Assembly: GCF_024679245.1 (NCBI RefSeq)
Contig: NC_090187.1
Coordinates: 27,187,815-27,251,814 of the forward strand
Length of the DNA: 64,000 bases
Source of the DNA: Pseudorasbora parva
Taxonomy: Eukaryota; Chordata; Actinopteri; Cypriniformes; Gobionidae
Reading direction: 5' to 3'
Of this stretch, positions 1-11,681 are shown in pieces. A program made the position numbers and the translations under genes. Under the pieces are notes generated by a model. The model worked only from the letters and a program-made list of their open reading frames with translations, searched no databases and was not told the origin of the DNA. Numbering within the stretch: position 1 is the first letter of the stretch; every line of letters begins with the position of its first letter.

Positions 1-270
1 ACAGCACAGACATTTGAAGCAGTTTTACTCACCGACGTGAACCTTTATCGCTGGGACCGCTCCGTCAAAAACACACTTCTTTGGTATGATTTGGTGAAGT
101 CCTGTGACAGCAATGGCGTGGAAATCCACTTTGAGATGCGACTGAAGCGATGTTGTGAAGCTTCCCGTCATTTCTGCGTTCAAATCAGTTCAAATGCAGC
201 GCTGCCTTCCCGGAATACTGTGCTGAAGCGTTGAAGTCACTTGATGTCACTCATAGGAATAAAGTGGAGC
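1..270 (-). mobile_element. Fragment of TTAA-type miniature DNA element (family G7)
   Basis: This stretch is closely similar to the reverse complement of about 19700-19995, which is the middle of the full-length copy at 19363-20563. Similarity stops abruptly near 270, just after the shared run AATAAAGTGGAGC, where unrelated hAT-type coding sequence begins. The left end lies outside the window. The full copies have G-run termini next to TTAA, so this is a non-autonomous DNA transposon fragment, piggyBac- or Kolobok-like by target site. Open frames across it are by-products of the repeat; the same frame is open in the other copy. Confidence 0.75.
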
Positions 271-282
271 ACGCCGCTAGTG

Positions 283-674
283 GGGGCGGAGTTAGTGGTG
301 CTTCGGAGGCTGCTACTGCTCGAGATGATTCGGGAGAGGTCTGTGCACCTCCCCCTATTAAGAAGAGAAATCTTGGAGATCTCCTTAATAACCGGAGGTC
401 TGAAATCTCTGCCCCTTTACCGATCAGAGCGCGCGCTGACACTGAGTTAACCCGCTATCTCCAAGAACAACCAATTGTCTCTACTGCTAATCCACTAGCA
501 TGGTGGAGAGACAATGAAAAGCGCTATCCGCTCTTAGCAAAATTGGCACGTAAATACACCAACCTGCTTCCCCATGTACGCAACCTAACCGGATTACTTT
601 TGAGTGTGCGTCCTTATATGACGTCCACAGCGTGCGCTGCGCTCACATGCACCAAGCTGACAAGAGAGGGATAA
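283..674 (+). pseudogene. hAT-family transposase C-terminal remnant (ZBED-like dimerisation region)
   Basis: An open frame here reads, after a low-complexity linker with KKRNLGDLL, into ELTRYLQE and then NPLAWWRDNEKRYPLLAKL. That spacing and the W-W-R-x-N-E-x-R-Y-P-L-L-x-K-L-A-R-K-Y core are the signature of the hAT C-terminal dimerisation domain found in ZBED-type transposases. After about nt 555 the expected cysteine/SER segment is unrecognisable, though the frame stays open to 674, so the end is decayed. There is no upstream BED finger or RNase H-like catalytic domain in the window. The frame is continuous with the fused miniature-element piece to its left, which is probably chance. It is a dead fragment; function is not expected. 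Confidence 0.6.
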
Positions 675-770
675 ACTTTTTATTTCTATACTTATTATAG
701 AAATAAAAAATTAATTACCCCTCCCATTATTTATTTAAATACATTTTTACATATAGTTCATTTATTTTAC

Positions 771-880
<110 letters not shown>

Positions 881-2079
881 TTTTATTGACATAAAGACAT
901 ACAAACCACAATAGTGCAGTAATTGACAATCGAGTATTTACATAATTCTAGAAGTGAAATAAAAGTGTGTTAATGTATAGGTGTGTGTGGGTGTGTACAT
1001 ATAGTTCATTTAACAAAACAAACAAACAAACAAACATCTATTCGACCTGTTTATTTCCGATATAGCTGACCTGACCTATCCATAGACAGAACTGACAAGA
1101 CAAGTTTGTTGGAGCTCAGCAAGCATGTTAGGCACTAATAACATAATGAGCTTTAAATCGGTGCTGTGCATAAACTCTGTCTCAGTTAGCTTGCGTAAGT
1201 GAGCAGCCGTTTGACAGGATTTTGGCGATTTTTCAGAGCTGCGCTGTGGAAACCACAATGAACCTCTTAGTGCATGTCAGAGATAATTTCATTCAAACGT
1301 CTTACTATCGTAACCATGAGCACTATTTCCTGTGCTGATTATTTAATACAAATCACAATATCATTTCATTGGCCTTGAAGAAAGGCTCCTATTTTTTTTT
1401 TTTTTTTCAGAAGAAAATACAATAGAGCGGAAAATTTAATTGAATGCTGTCAGTCTTCTGTCCTCTGGGACATCTATTAAGGCAGAAACATCAATCTAAC
1501 TCTTACTTTTACTTGGCCAGAATTGTAGAATACGCCTGGCGAGCCTTGAGAGAAAGCATGGTTTTAAGACAGCACAGGTTTGACATGTAATTTTACATGA
1601 AATTTAGAAATTATTTCCTAAACCACAAGATGTAAAGTAGGTTGCCAGGACATGGAATTTTCTTTAATTATGGACTGGTATTAACATTGATCTTGAAGTC
1701 ACCATTCAGTAAGCTTTTGGTATAGAAAATATGTTTTTATTAAAGTGTTTAGTGAACAAACTACATGAATCTGTCTTTAAAGGGGTAAATACATTTTCCT
1801 TGAGCTTTTTACATCTAAGAGGTTTCATTGTGACAACTCTCGAAGTGGATAGATTCAGCCAGCATTTTATTAGCATAGAGCATGTAATGTACATAGGCTT
1901 GATTTTGGTCGAGATCTACTACGCTGCTGCTGCTGAGCAAATACATAATGTTCAGTTTAGTCTAGATAACAACAAGGAAAGGCTGCTACAGAATAACATA
2001 ACCCCCCTAGCAGATCTCTACAGGTGGCACTGGGGAGGAGGTGGGATGATAGGAGTTCTTATATTGTGCGGCATACTTA
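881..2079. other. AT-rich non-coding DNA
   Basis: An AAAC run lies at about 1013-1035 and a T-run at 1391-1408. A 124-codon open frame at 1731-2105 has no motif I recognise, runs into the MITE at 2082 and is not credible as a gene. Confidence 0.6.
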
Positions 2080-2081
2080 TA

Positions 2082-2473
2082 CACTGTAAAAAAAAAAATA
2101 TTTAGAAAAAAAGTTACCTGGTTGCCTTAAAAATTTGAGTTCATTGAAATTAAAATTTTGAGTTAATACAATGAACATTTTTTGAGATTCGACAACCTTT
2201 ATTAAAATATTATTAAAAGATTATAATATTTTATAATCTTTTAATAATATAATAACGCAGTGAAACATGCCAAATAGTGCTATTTTCATGATTTATCAAT
2301 TTTTTTTATGTGGTTCAGATTCAATAATATTTTGAGTTTCTATTTATTAAACAAATTTCCTTCATTGTATCAACTCAATTTTTTTATTTCAATAAACTCA
2401 AAATTTTAAGGCAACCAGGTTACTCACTTTTTTAAGTTAAACCAACAAAAAACAACAAAACATTTTTACAGTG
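2082..2473. mobile_element. Mariner-like MITE, TA target site, copy 1
   Basis: The ends are CACTGTAAAAA and TTTTTACAGTG, and each is flanked directly by TA. Long subterminal repeats are also inverted: AGTTACCTGGTTGCCTTAAAA on the left matches the complement of TTTTAAGGCAACCAGGTTACT on the right. A second copy in the same orientation is at 59110-59500. The size (392 bp), inverted ends and TA duplication fit a non-autonomous Tc1/mariner-type element. There is no coding capacity. Confidence 0.85.
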
Positions 2474-2585
2474 TAGCGGCTGTATAAATAAAGCCACGTA
2501 AATAAGGAAGTACCTTTGATTGGTGGGAGTCGTAGAACTGAAAGAACTGATCAGTTACAAATAACCCAAGCTGAGTAGAATATGA

Positions 2586-2662
2586 ACAAACCCAGCAAAT
2601 AGGTTGTTTTAACCCAATGGTTGGGTTAAATGTTTGCTTAAAACAACCCAATTGCTGTTTTT
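2586..2662. repeat. Partial GCTGGGTT-family MITE
   Basis: Degenerate AACCCAGCAAAT / AACCCAATTGCTG inverted motifs resemble the interiors of the copies at 23959-24122 and 38375-38496. The CTCTAAAAAATG termini are missing. Confidence 0.5.
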
Positions 2663-3410
2663 AGCATTTTTGTATAATCAAATTATATCTTTAAAAAGCT
2701 AAGTAATGAATCACTACACTAACACACAAATGACTGACAAACCAGGTTTCCTGTGACAGGTTTTAATGTGTCATTTAGTGTTCTTGTGCTCTATTGATCA
2801 CTGATACACTCTCCACTCTCCCCCATTCACTATAGGCCAAGACAGAGATCAGATTCACCCCTGCACAGGAATTAAAAGCACACTGACTGGTAGCATGTTT
2901 CTGAAGAACACCGCAGAACATGTCTTTTGTGTCAGATTATGTCTTTTGCCATATCCCTTACTTCTTTTCTTCATGCAGTCTTCTTCCTTCCACCATCTCT
3001 TTATATCCATGGATGATGGCAGGTGACAACAGCTGAAAATCCTGCCTAAAAAAAACAGATTCAGAAGTACTGACCACATCAACGCTTTTTCCTTAACCTT
3101 GGTAAGACTATTAAGAGACTTGCATTTCACTTTTATCTAATGTTAAGACTTTTATTTTTATATATTTTCCCAATTGGGAGAATTATAGGAATGGAGTTTA
3201 GTAGCTTCCATCATGCACTTTAAATGTTCTGATTTGTCCATTTGCACATTAAAAAGGGAGTAATTTGAATGTGGGAAACTTTTTTGTTTTTTGAAATGAA
3301 GTTTTCAAGCCCTTCATTGCTTTCAAATCTCACACCAGACTCCTGAAGAGGGTGATGACTTTGGATTTGAACATGTGGACACCAATGGTGATGAAGATCT
3401 AAGCTGACTT
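2663..3410. other. No feature recognised
   Basis: Unique-looking AT-rich sequence. Short open frames on the minus strand (for example 2855-3130) show no motif or coding bias I can defend. Confidence 0.5.
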
Positions 3411-3647
<237 letters not shown>

Positions 3648-3682
3648 ACAATTTTCATCAATTTATTTTTTATCTACATTAA

Positions 3683-4028
3683 CCTTAAAAGGTTCTATCG
3701 GTGCTACATATTTGGAACACCTAAAAGGTTCTATATAGAACCCTTTTTAAGTGCCAAAGGATTCTTGAAAGGGTTCTTTCTTGTCATTATAGATCCTTTT
3801 TAGCATAAAAGGTTCTTTGGAGTTGAGTACACTCTTACAAAAAAGGGTTCCTTGGGTTTCTTACTAGAACCATAGGGTTCATTACTCAACTCCAAAGAAG
3901 CTTTTATGCTAAAAAAGTTCTATAATGAAAAGAAAGAACCCCTTTTACCCTTTAAAAGGGTTCTATATAGAACATTTAAGGGGTTATAAATACGTAGCGC
4001 AGATAGAACCTTTTCTTCTAAGAGTGTA
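3683..4028. mobile_element. Foldback (inverted-repeat) miniature element
   Basis: The two halves are long imperfect inverted repeats. AGGTTCTAT, TATATAGAACCCTTTT and AGCATAAAAGGTTCTTTGGAG on the left recur in complement and reverse order on the right. The right end reads TAAGAGTGTAC. The left end lacks a clean matching terminus, so it is probably eroded. Non-coding. Confidence 0.75.
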
Positions 4029-4542
4029 CAGTTTGACTTAATATCTAAAAATTGAGACCTTATTTCTCACAGTTTGGTGTTATACATCACAATGTAACAT
4101 TATTTATTATTTTAAACTTTATCTCATGATTTTTCTTTTACTCTGAGGCTCTGATTTACTCTGATTATGTTTGGTGATTTATTTGGTCAGACTTGCGCAT
4201 GCGGCAGGCATGAATAGTTGCATTCATATTTTGTCAGTGTAATGAAATCAGACAGCACACGGCAGGCTGATCGCTGGATGTATTTTTAGTCAGCTGATAA
4301 GGGTCAAGACTTTTTCTCCAGGCGTTTTATCTCTGCAATTATTTCAAGTTCCAAAGCCCAGGCTACCCATTGAGTCCAGGAAGCCAGCCCATTCTGTGCA
4401 TAAAACACCTCCACACATGTCAACGTTGTTAGTATTTTAATCACAAATAAAACTTCACAGCATGCACATTTAATGCAATACTAGTTTTGAGTATCTTCAA
4501 AGTTTTGTAGTTTTTTTATTGACTGAGCTAACATATAGAAAG
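4029..4542. other. No feature recognised
   Basis: Single-copy-looking sequence with moderate GC around 4190-4390. No open frame, RNA or repeat is identifiable. Confidence 0.5.
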
Positions 4543-4556
4543 GTGTGTGGGTGTGT

Positions 4557-4645
<89 letters not shown>
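4543..4645. repeat. (GT)n microsatellite
   Basis: Perfect GT from 4561, preceded by GTGTGTGG variants. Confidence 0.97.
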
Positions 4646-4649
<4 letters not shown>

Positions 4650-5285
4650 AATGAGAGGGGGCCAATTCAATCTAATCCTTTTTTAAATCACTTAGAAACA
4701 AAAGTCTAGTCTGTTTTGTTGTGGAAAGCCTCAAAAGCTCATGTGAAAATACTAATTACTTTAAATCCACTGCATGCTGGAATTTGCATGAATGTTGCAT
4801 AGCGAATAACCCCAGCTGAGTAAACGAGAGCTAACAATGCCAAAAGAAACACTCAGCATGTACTGTTTAATCAGGTAAATGATATACTGGCATCCAACAC
4901 ATAAAGGAGCTGCCTAATTGTACTTCAGTCCTGATGTGGACTATGAGGTTTTTCTATTGGATTATCCAGTTATATTTGTATTGAGTTATTACATTTACCG
5001 ACATGTGTTATGTTTTTTTTTCTTTCTTTCCAGGCCTTATCATGCATCCTGTTCTGTCTAAGTAAGACACACACATTATGCAATAGCTGAAAAATTCCAG
5101 TGCTTCATATTAACTGGTCTTTATAATTTAATAAACATGCTGGTCAGCATTATGTTGTACAGAAACTCTGGAAATCTGTATCTCACCAATCTGTTTTTTT
5201 TTTATTTTTTTATTTTTTTTATTTCAACGAAGTTTGTGTATTTGCTTTGATTCATGGGTAGCCTATAGTTTGGTGTAGTAGTTAA
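4646..5285. other. No feature recognised
   Basis: No gene or dispersed repeat is identifiable. T-rich tract at about 5191-5222. Confidence 0.5.
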
Positions 5286-5345
5286 ATCCATCCATCCATC
5301 CATCCATCCATCCATCCATCCATCCATCCATCCATCCATCCATCC
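5286..5345. repeat. (ATCC)n microsatellite
   Basis: About 15 copies of the same CCAT-type tetramer that builds the large array at 50682-51122. Confidence 0.97.
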
Positions 5346-6528
5346 GTTTGTACAGTCCTGCTCCATTTCTCTAACAAGACGGCACGTAGGACGTGATGGT
5401 AGCTTAGGAAAACCCAGCATTGCGATGGTCATTGCAATGCCAAATAATATACGTCCATAAAAATGTATTTTGAATTTGATGTAAGTAGATTAAAACAATT
5501 TAACTTGCATAATGTATGCCTATCTGAGTGTGGTATAGCCATACTTATTAGTAAATAATCAGAATAATGAAAATTGCATGTAAACTGGAGTGGGGAGTTC
5601 TGCTCATGTCATGTAAACATCTTACTGCGATTACCTTACTCTGAGTTTTAGAAATAATCGCATTATTGGTGCACATGTTAATGTAGTCAGTGTCACGTTA
5701 TCCTTCAGAAATTTATTATCAGAATTATCAGTTTAATTCCTTGCTGAATAAATATTTTAATTGATATAAAAAGTAAATTTTGGTCCATACTGTGGTAATG
5801 CAAAACAATTGGTAAAAAAAAAAGAAGAAAAAAAAATGGTCGTACTGTAGTCGGCTAGAGTGACCTTGTGGACTTCACAAAGGTCATGAGACCACAATTC
5901 CATATCAAGTGTGCAATTTGGGACAAGCCTTACTTTCATGAGTCCCTGCAAATTTAGTGCACTGAAGCAAGAGAATGGGATACAAGTCTGTTTTTAGGCT
6001 TGTTTCATTCCTCACATTGGGTAATTTTGATTAACTTGGCCTCATTAACTTACCCTCCAATGTCATAGTCAGTAAGCAATGACTCTGATGACTGTGGATT
6101 TGGTAGAATGAGACATCTCATCTCAGAGGAGCTCTCTAACCAGTGATTTATCACCACTAATTAACGTCTGAGAGCGAGCAGATGTTTTCATTTCCATTAA
6201 TGCACATGAAATGGCACCATAACAACCATTTGTTAAGTGAGTGTTGAGAGAACCTTCACTGGGATAAATATGAGCCAGAGCAGACCGATAGATATAGTAC
6301 CTTTTGCTTCTTTCATACATTTGAAACAATAGCTCATTCAACTAGTATGGCATTTATTCCACCCATATTGCCAACAAGTAAAATATAATTTTATAGAGGA
6401 AGCAAAAGTGTGTTTTTGATAGCAACTGCAGCCACAACACAGGTGGGAGACTGTTTTTTGGGAGTCTGGTTAGATTGAGAAGAAGTGAAAGTGATTGATG
6501 AGACCTGTAAGCATGCCACCTCTCTCTC
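5346..6528. other. No feature recognised
   Basis: AT-rich single-copy-looking DNA. The short minus-strand open frames here carry no motif. Confidence 0.5.
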
Positions 6529-6675
6529 TCGCTGGCTGGTTTATTGGTGGGCCGCTCTGGATGTGGTAATCTGAAGCAGATGGCAGTTTGTTTGAAGTCC
6601 CTGCAGATGGTCATCACCGCTCTGTTCTTCAGCACCTGAGCTGTGAGGGATCCAGACGCCACACAGAGGCCTAAC
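6529..6675 (-). other. Candidate internal coding exon (unidentified gene)
   Basis: On the minus strand a splice-acceptor-like TTTAGTTCTTTTGGCAG ends at 6676. The sequence after it reads in one frame with G/C-rich third positions unlike the AT-rich flanks, including GLCVASGSLTAQVLKNRAV and MTICRDFKQTAICFRLP. The best donor I see is weak (GAGAG|GTGGCA near 6529); a second is CAG|GTCTCA slightly further on. The phase would be 2 at the start. I do not recognise the protein, and no adjoining exon is visible. It could equally be a decayed processed fragment or a chance open frame, which extends 6354-6752 in this phase. Confidence 0.3.
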
Positions 6676-7075
6676 CTGCCAAAAGAACTAAATTGCCATT
6701 CTGCAAAATGACCAAAATAACCTATTCTGAAGGATGAGTCAAAAAACCACAAACGCTAATCAGGTCTAGAAACCCCGTCCAGTATGTCAGCCGTGATTAA
6801 AGGTCTAACCGTGCGGTATAACCAACATGTTCTGTTTAATACAATCAGAATTGGCTTTTCTAACTAAAAGAATGATATTAGCATAACAGGAAAGCTTGAC
6901 CAGACGTATATTATTTTAGCTCTGCATTAACCTGCATATTTCCTGGCACATCTCCATTAAAAACTCCTTTTAGACTTAAAGTAATGCAAATTTGTGCTTG
7001 GATTTGACCTACACTATTAGGTTGTATAAAACAAACATGTCCTCATTGACACAGTCTGTGCAGAGTGCTATGCAT
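6676..7075. other. No feature recognised
   Basis: AT-rich sequence between the candidate exon and the next dispersed repeat. Confidence 0.5.
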
Positions 7076-7077
7076 TC

Positions 7078-7385
7078 TGGGATTGAAAATGCAAGGCTGC
7101 ATCCGAAATCGCACACTTCCCTACTATATAGTTGGCGAAAAACAGTATATGACAAAATAAGTATGTCCGAATTTACAGTACTCATAAAAGAGGAGGCAAA
7201 AAGTACCCAGATGACCTACTACTTCCTAAATATTCTGAATTGTGCATACAATGGACTCTTTACTATCCGACTGAATGACAGTGAAGCGACGCAATTGACG
7301 CTGATAGGTCACGAGATGGAAAATGTGGTATGTCCATATTATATTCATATTACACACATTCACACTATACATACTTTTTAGTGGT
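7078..7385. mobile_element. Dispersed non-autonomous repeat (ATCCGAAATCGCA type)
   Basis: The left portion, GGCTGCATCCGAAATCGCA with ACTTCCCTACTATATAGT, and the motif AGTATGTCCGAATTTACAGT match, from memory, a common cyprinid repeat with self-complementary AGTATGTCC/GGACATACT segments. Termini and duplication were not resolved. An open frame at 6992-7381 crosses it and is not a gene. Confidence 0.5.
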
Positions 7386-7571
7386 TGTTAAGAAATTACT
7401 TATTCAAAATAAGTACATGGACTGTAAAAAAGTTGCTGCCTTAAACATCCAAGTTGATAACTTTTTAAAAATGCAAGTCATTTAAACTTAAATTGCATTA
7501 AACTCGCTTAAACAATCATTGTATAAAATAAAAAAGTTGAACATTTCTTTACTTATTTTGATGAGTTAAAG

Positions 7572-8352
7572 CAGTAATTCTCAAAGTGTGGTCCGCCATC
7601 GACTCCTAGTGGTCCGCGAAAAGATGACCTAAACTAGGCAAGTGTTTATAAAATCGTCATTTATTTAAGTAGATTTTTAATGTACTTGCGTACTTTTAAT
7701 GTACTTTTCATTTTCTTGCCATTCTGTTTTAATAACGTAAAAATGGATCGGTGACTAAACCAAACTAGACCTAAACTCCTCTTTGGAGCCAGACATTCAG
7801 AAACTGATGTGTGATAAGCAGCACCACCCGTCTCACCCGTCTAAAATCCACAGATCTATTAGTTTTGTAATGTACTAGTTTTTGTTTCATGTGTAAAATC
7901 CCAGTTATTTCAGTGATATTGGACATTAAGGGAGACATTCTTTTCAGCATTTTATTGTTACCAGAGTTACAACCATAGACTTCCTATACCCACCACCTCT
8001 AATGGCTCTTTGGAATGGCATTAAGTGGGACCTAGGCTGTTACAGTATGTTTAATTGCATTTAATTTTTTCCCCACATGTGCAGTTTGTTGTTCATATTA
8101 AGCTGCAACTCATTTCACATTTACTTTTTCAAATTAAATAAAACTGTATATAATTGCTGATCATATCATTGCATTTTTGTTTGAATAATTAGTTTTTGAC
8201 TTGAAACAGTTGCATATTAAACTTAAATTTAGCTTATCCTTCCTATTTTATTGGATTTTGGGGGTGTGTTAGAGTGTGATTCTGTAGGTGGTCCTTAGAA
8301 AAAAATTGGAAGATAAAGTGGTCCTTGGGCTAAAACAGTTTGAGAAACACTG
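7572..8352. mobile_element. Non-autonomous hAT element with perfect 8-bp duplication
   Basis: Left end CAGTAATTCTCAAAGTGTGG and right end AGTTTGAGAAACACTG are imperfect terminal inverted repeats. AGTTAAAG is directly duplicated at 7564-7571 and 8353-8360. The 8-bp duplication with CAGTR...YACTG ends identifies the hAT superfamily. The interior also has paired GTGGTCC motifs near both ends. No transposase frame is present. It sits inside AT-rich repeat-like DNA that continues on both sides. Confidence 0.92.
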
Positions 8353-8506
8353 AGTTAAAGCAATTAAATCAAAGTTATGGCAAAATATTATGATCAATAA
8401 ATTATGACAACATATGATTATTTAAAGGATTTAAATTATTAAAGGATTAAAATGGATTTGAGGAAATACAGAGACAAATCAGTCTAGTTCTGTAGGCTAC
8501 ACAATC

Positions 8507-10517
8507 ATGGGGAAGACTGCTGTTTGACACTTGTCCAAAAGACAACAACTAACACCTTGCACAAGGAGGGATAGACACAGAAGGTCATTGCAAAACAGAC
8601 TGGCTGTTCACAGAGCTCTGTGTCCAAATACATTAATAGAGGCTAAGGGAAGGAAAATATGTGGTAGAAAAAAAGTGTACAAGCAATTGGGATAACTGCA
8701 CCCTGGAGAGGATTGTGAAACAAAACCCATTCAAAAATGTGGGGTAGATTCACAAAGAGTGACTGCAGCTGGAGTCAGTGCTTCAAGAACCACTATGCAC
8801 AGACATATGCAAGACATGGGTTTCAACTTGCCACTCCTAAACAACAGAAAACATCAAAAGCATCTCATCTGTGTGTAGCATGGCGGCTCGATTGTAATGA
8901 CTACGCCACCCCGTATTAATGGGGAAAACCTTTGAAATAAAGCACGCAAGTGCGTTCCACCAAGAGAGGCAAGAGGCATGGGTTCCGTACAAAATATTAT
9001 TTATTTATTTCTAAGAAAGTTGGCCAACAATTATTTAAAACTAAAAGGACAAGTGTCATGGACTGAAAGTAAGGAAACAGAAGAAATTAAGTCACAATAA
9101 ATCTTAACGGGCTGAGGCTTCCTCTGGAGAGCAGGCTCGTGTAACCGCAACAGGCATACAATGGAAACCACGCCAATCAGAATCACTACCATCAAGTTCA
9201 TTGTAAAGACACAAAACTAGTGACACTGCAATAAAGGACACAGCAAGAATGACACCCTTTGGTGATGTAAAGCCTGTAATGCCGTAAAGAACCTGCCCGC
9301 TCCAGGAAGCCCACAGCTCCTAAAGAAGAAAATACAAAAGTAAAATTAATAAATTATACAATTGTAAAGGAAACAATCAATTTACAAAATCAAATGACCA
9401 AAAGAAAGGAAGCAACGAGTTACAATACACTCAGAATAAACCAAGTATAAATACTGACAACTCACATTAAAGAAAGAAAAATAATGTACCAAACCGTTGC
9501 AGTTAAACTCAGAATAACTCATACAAACAAGTCTACAAAGAAAAACAAGAATATTAACACTAAACATAAATACATAAAACATCCAGCCCACTTAATGGTA
9601 AGTATGCTTGACACAGAGGTACCCGGACGCCAAAAGCAGCAGCGTGGCTCAGAGCAAAAGGTGAAGAAAAAGACTGTTGAGGGGAAACATCAAGAAACCT
9701 GCTCAACGGCCACAAACAGACTCAATGATCCAGTGAAGTAATACTTTGACGGCATCTACAAGTCACTCAATATCCTTATTAAACAGCAACAGCTGGCACT
9801 CCAATCAGGGTTACGTTAAGCAGCAATGCCATACCAATGGGAGCCCTGAAGGCACACCGCACTGGAAGTAAGCAGGACATCGCACACTCAAATGTACAAT
9901 TACTCATCACCCTCCATAGTCTGTGACAACACAAAAGGGGCGGGGTTGACCATGATGCACTTCAGGAGGCATGGACCACAAGTTTATATATGCCCATGGG
10001 GCAATAACTGATTGGCCACATCTTAACCGTCCGATAGTGACACATTAACCAGTCACATGATCTCACTACATGTGCGTAAGACAAAAAGGACTGCTGAGTG
10101 GTCCAAATTTATGTTCTCTGATGAAAGTAAATGTTGAATTTCCTTTGGAATTTAGGGTCCCAGAGTCTGGAGGAAGAGAGGAAAAGAGGAGAGGCACATA
10201 ATCCACAGTGCTTGAGGTCCAGTGTAAAGTTTCCACATTCAGTGATGTTAGGGGTGCCATGTCATATTCTTGTGTTGGTCCACTGTGTTTTCTGAGGTCC
10301 AAGGTCAACGCCGCCATATACCAGGAAGTTTTAGAGCACTTCATGCTTTCTACGGAAGATGCGATATGCCAGGCCCAACAATGCAGAAGAGCTGAAGGCC
10401 ACTATCAGAGCAACCTGGGCTCTCAAAACACCTGAGCAGTGCCTCAGACTGATCCACTCCATGCCACGCCGCATTGCTGCAGTAATTCTGGCAAAAGGAG
10501 CGCCAACTAAGTATTGA
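8507..10517 (+). pseudogene. Tc1-like transposase pseudogene (split)
   Basis: The ATG at 8507 starts MGKTAV and meets a stop at codon 7. Downstream, frames still show helix-turn-helix-like segments such as VSASRTTMHRHMQDMGF. After the insertion ending at 10070 the sequence resumes co-linearly with the tryptophan-rich start of the catalytic domain, including FSDES, which holds the first Asp of the DDE triad. Next comes VGPLCFLRSKVNAAIYQEV. About 190 bp that normally carry the second Asp and the NPIENLWG region are then missing, so the frame jumps near 10352 to the C-terminal part ending in PTKY before TGA at 10515-10517. It is catalytically dead: early stop, deleted core and a large insertion. 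Confidence 0.85.
8874..10070. mobile_element. 1197-bp insertion with TG...CA ends and 4-bp duplication (probable solo LTR)
   Basis: The inserted segment begins TGTAGCATGG and ends CTCACTACA, and TGTG is repeated at 8870-8873 and 10071-10074. Removing one TGTG and the segment makes the interrupted Tc1 transposase sequence co-linear, which supports these borders. TGTAG...CTACA ends with a short duplication suit a solo long terminal repeat. I see no gag, pol or primer-binding site. Orientation is not settled. A frame of 85 codons at 9484-9741 has no motif. Confidence 0.65.
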
Positions 10518-10732
10518 GTGCTGTACATGCTCATACTTTTCATGTTCATACTTTTCAGTTGGCCAATATTTCTTTGTATTGGTCTTAAATAATATCCTAA
10601 CTTTCTGAGATACTAAATTTGGGATTTTCCGTAGCTGTCAGTTATAATGATCAAAATTAAAATATATAAACATTTGAAATATAAGTCAGAATGGAATTAG
10701 TGAAATAAATAAACTTTTTGATGTATGCTCTC

Positions 10733-11673
10733 TAGGACTGTCAAAATTGCTCAAAAATGAAGTTCGAATGTTCCCTTGAAAAAAAACATTAATATTCAAA
10801 CTATCGAACATCTGGTTTGCACATTTGGTCAATGACCGGCATTGCGTATACATTCCAGGAGATTGCACACTCATACTATTTATACGCATTTTTGTGAGAT
10901 TGGGGCTCCAATAACAGGACGAATTAATACAAAGAGATATCTCTACTTGTATAGGTTGTCTATTTAAGTTAACATATTTGGCAACGTATTACTTACACAA
11001 AAACAAGTAAATGAACTAATGGCCAAGACCGCAGACCTCACCCTCACGCTCTCTGCGCAACGTTTAAATGAAAGAAACTTTGAGTGCTGATCAAGAGTTT
11101 TGTGCAAGCAATTTAAGGTTGCGACTATTGTCCCAAATATAGCAGGCTTCATTTAGTGATTGAAACAAATATTATTCATATTAATTGAAGTTTTACAGCA
11201 TATTGAATGCCCAGAGCGAGCTGTGCTGTGGTAAACATGGAACTTTTCCTTGACATGAAACGGTAAATAATCAAACCAGTGAAAGCAGTGCATTTATTCT
11301 TTATTCATGCAATATCTCTTCAGTCAGTACAGTAGACTACGCGTAAAGTAAAATGAGGCATGGTATGCTAACTGTATCTTACATAGCTTGCATACAACTT
11401 TATGCGTCTCAACAATTCACCGACCAGAATCCAAAGTACTTCCAGACATGGCTTTTTAGATTTTGGAGTTAAAATCGCTTTCTCTCTCGCGGTCGAGTTG
11501 GGCTCTACACTTTCTGCCATATTCCAAGCAAGAAGACGCATCTACTTTCAGCATTGATGCTGTGCCTGACAGTGTGACTCCTGTGACTGCACTAGCGCGC
11601 CCATGAGCAGAGTAAAAAAAAAAAAAAAAAATCAAATATATATTTGAATTTAGAATGTTCGTTGACAGCCCTA
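10733..11673. mobile_element. Non-autonomous hAT element (TAGGRCTGTC ends)
   Basis: The ends TAGGACTGTCAA and TTGACAGCCCTA are inverted. Flanking 8-mers ATGCTCTC (10725-10732) and ATGCACTC (11674-11681) differ at one base. The subterminal GAATGTTC/GAACATT motifs match a very common fish hAT-type repeat. It lies in the 3' flank of the Tc1 remnant, so it inserted later. An A-run at about 11613-11631 is internal. No transposase is present. Confidence 0.88.
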
Positions 11674-11681
11674 ATGCACTC

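Larger units (their letters stand above)
8460..10732 (+). mobile_element. Tc1-like element, degraded and interrupted
   Basis: The transposase remnant (8507-10517) and its 3' flank form one Tc1-family element. The body is split by a 1197-bp insertion (8874-10070) and the distal 3' flank by a hAT element (from 10733). I could not find convincing terminal repeats: the left end is eroded before 8460 and the right end is disrupted. Confidence 0.75.

Noticed and set aside
231..282. MKSLDVTHRNKVE as the true N-terminus of a transposase
   Set aside because: The same peptide is read from the unrelated element at 19.7 kb; it belongs to the miniature element, not to the hAT fragment.
1731..2105. 124-codon plus frame with hydrophobic end
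   Set aside because: AT-rich codons, no motif, and the end runs into a MITE's poly-A-like terminus.
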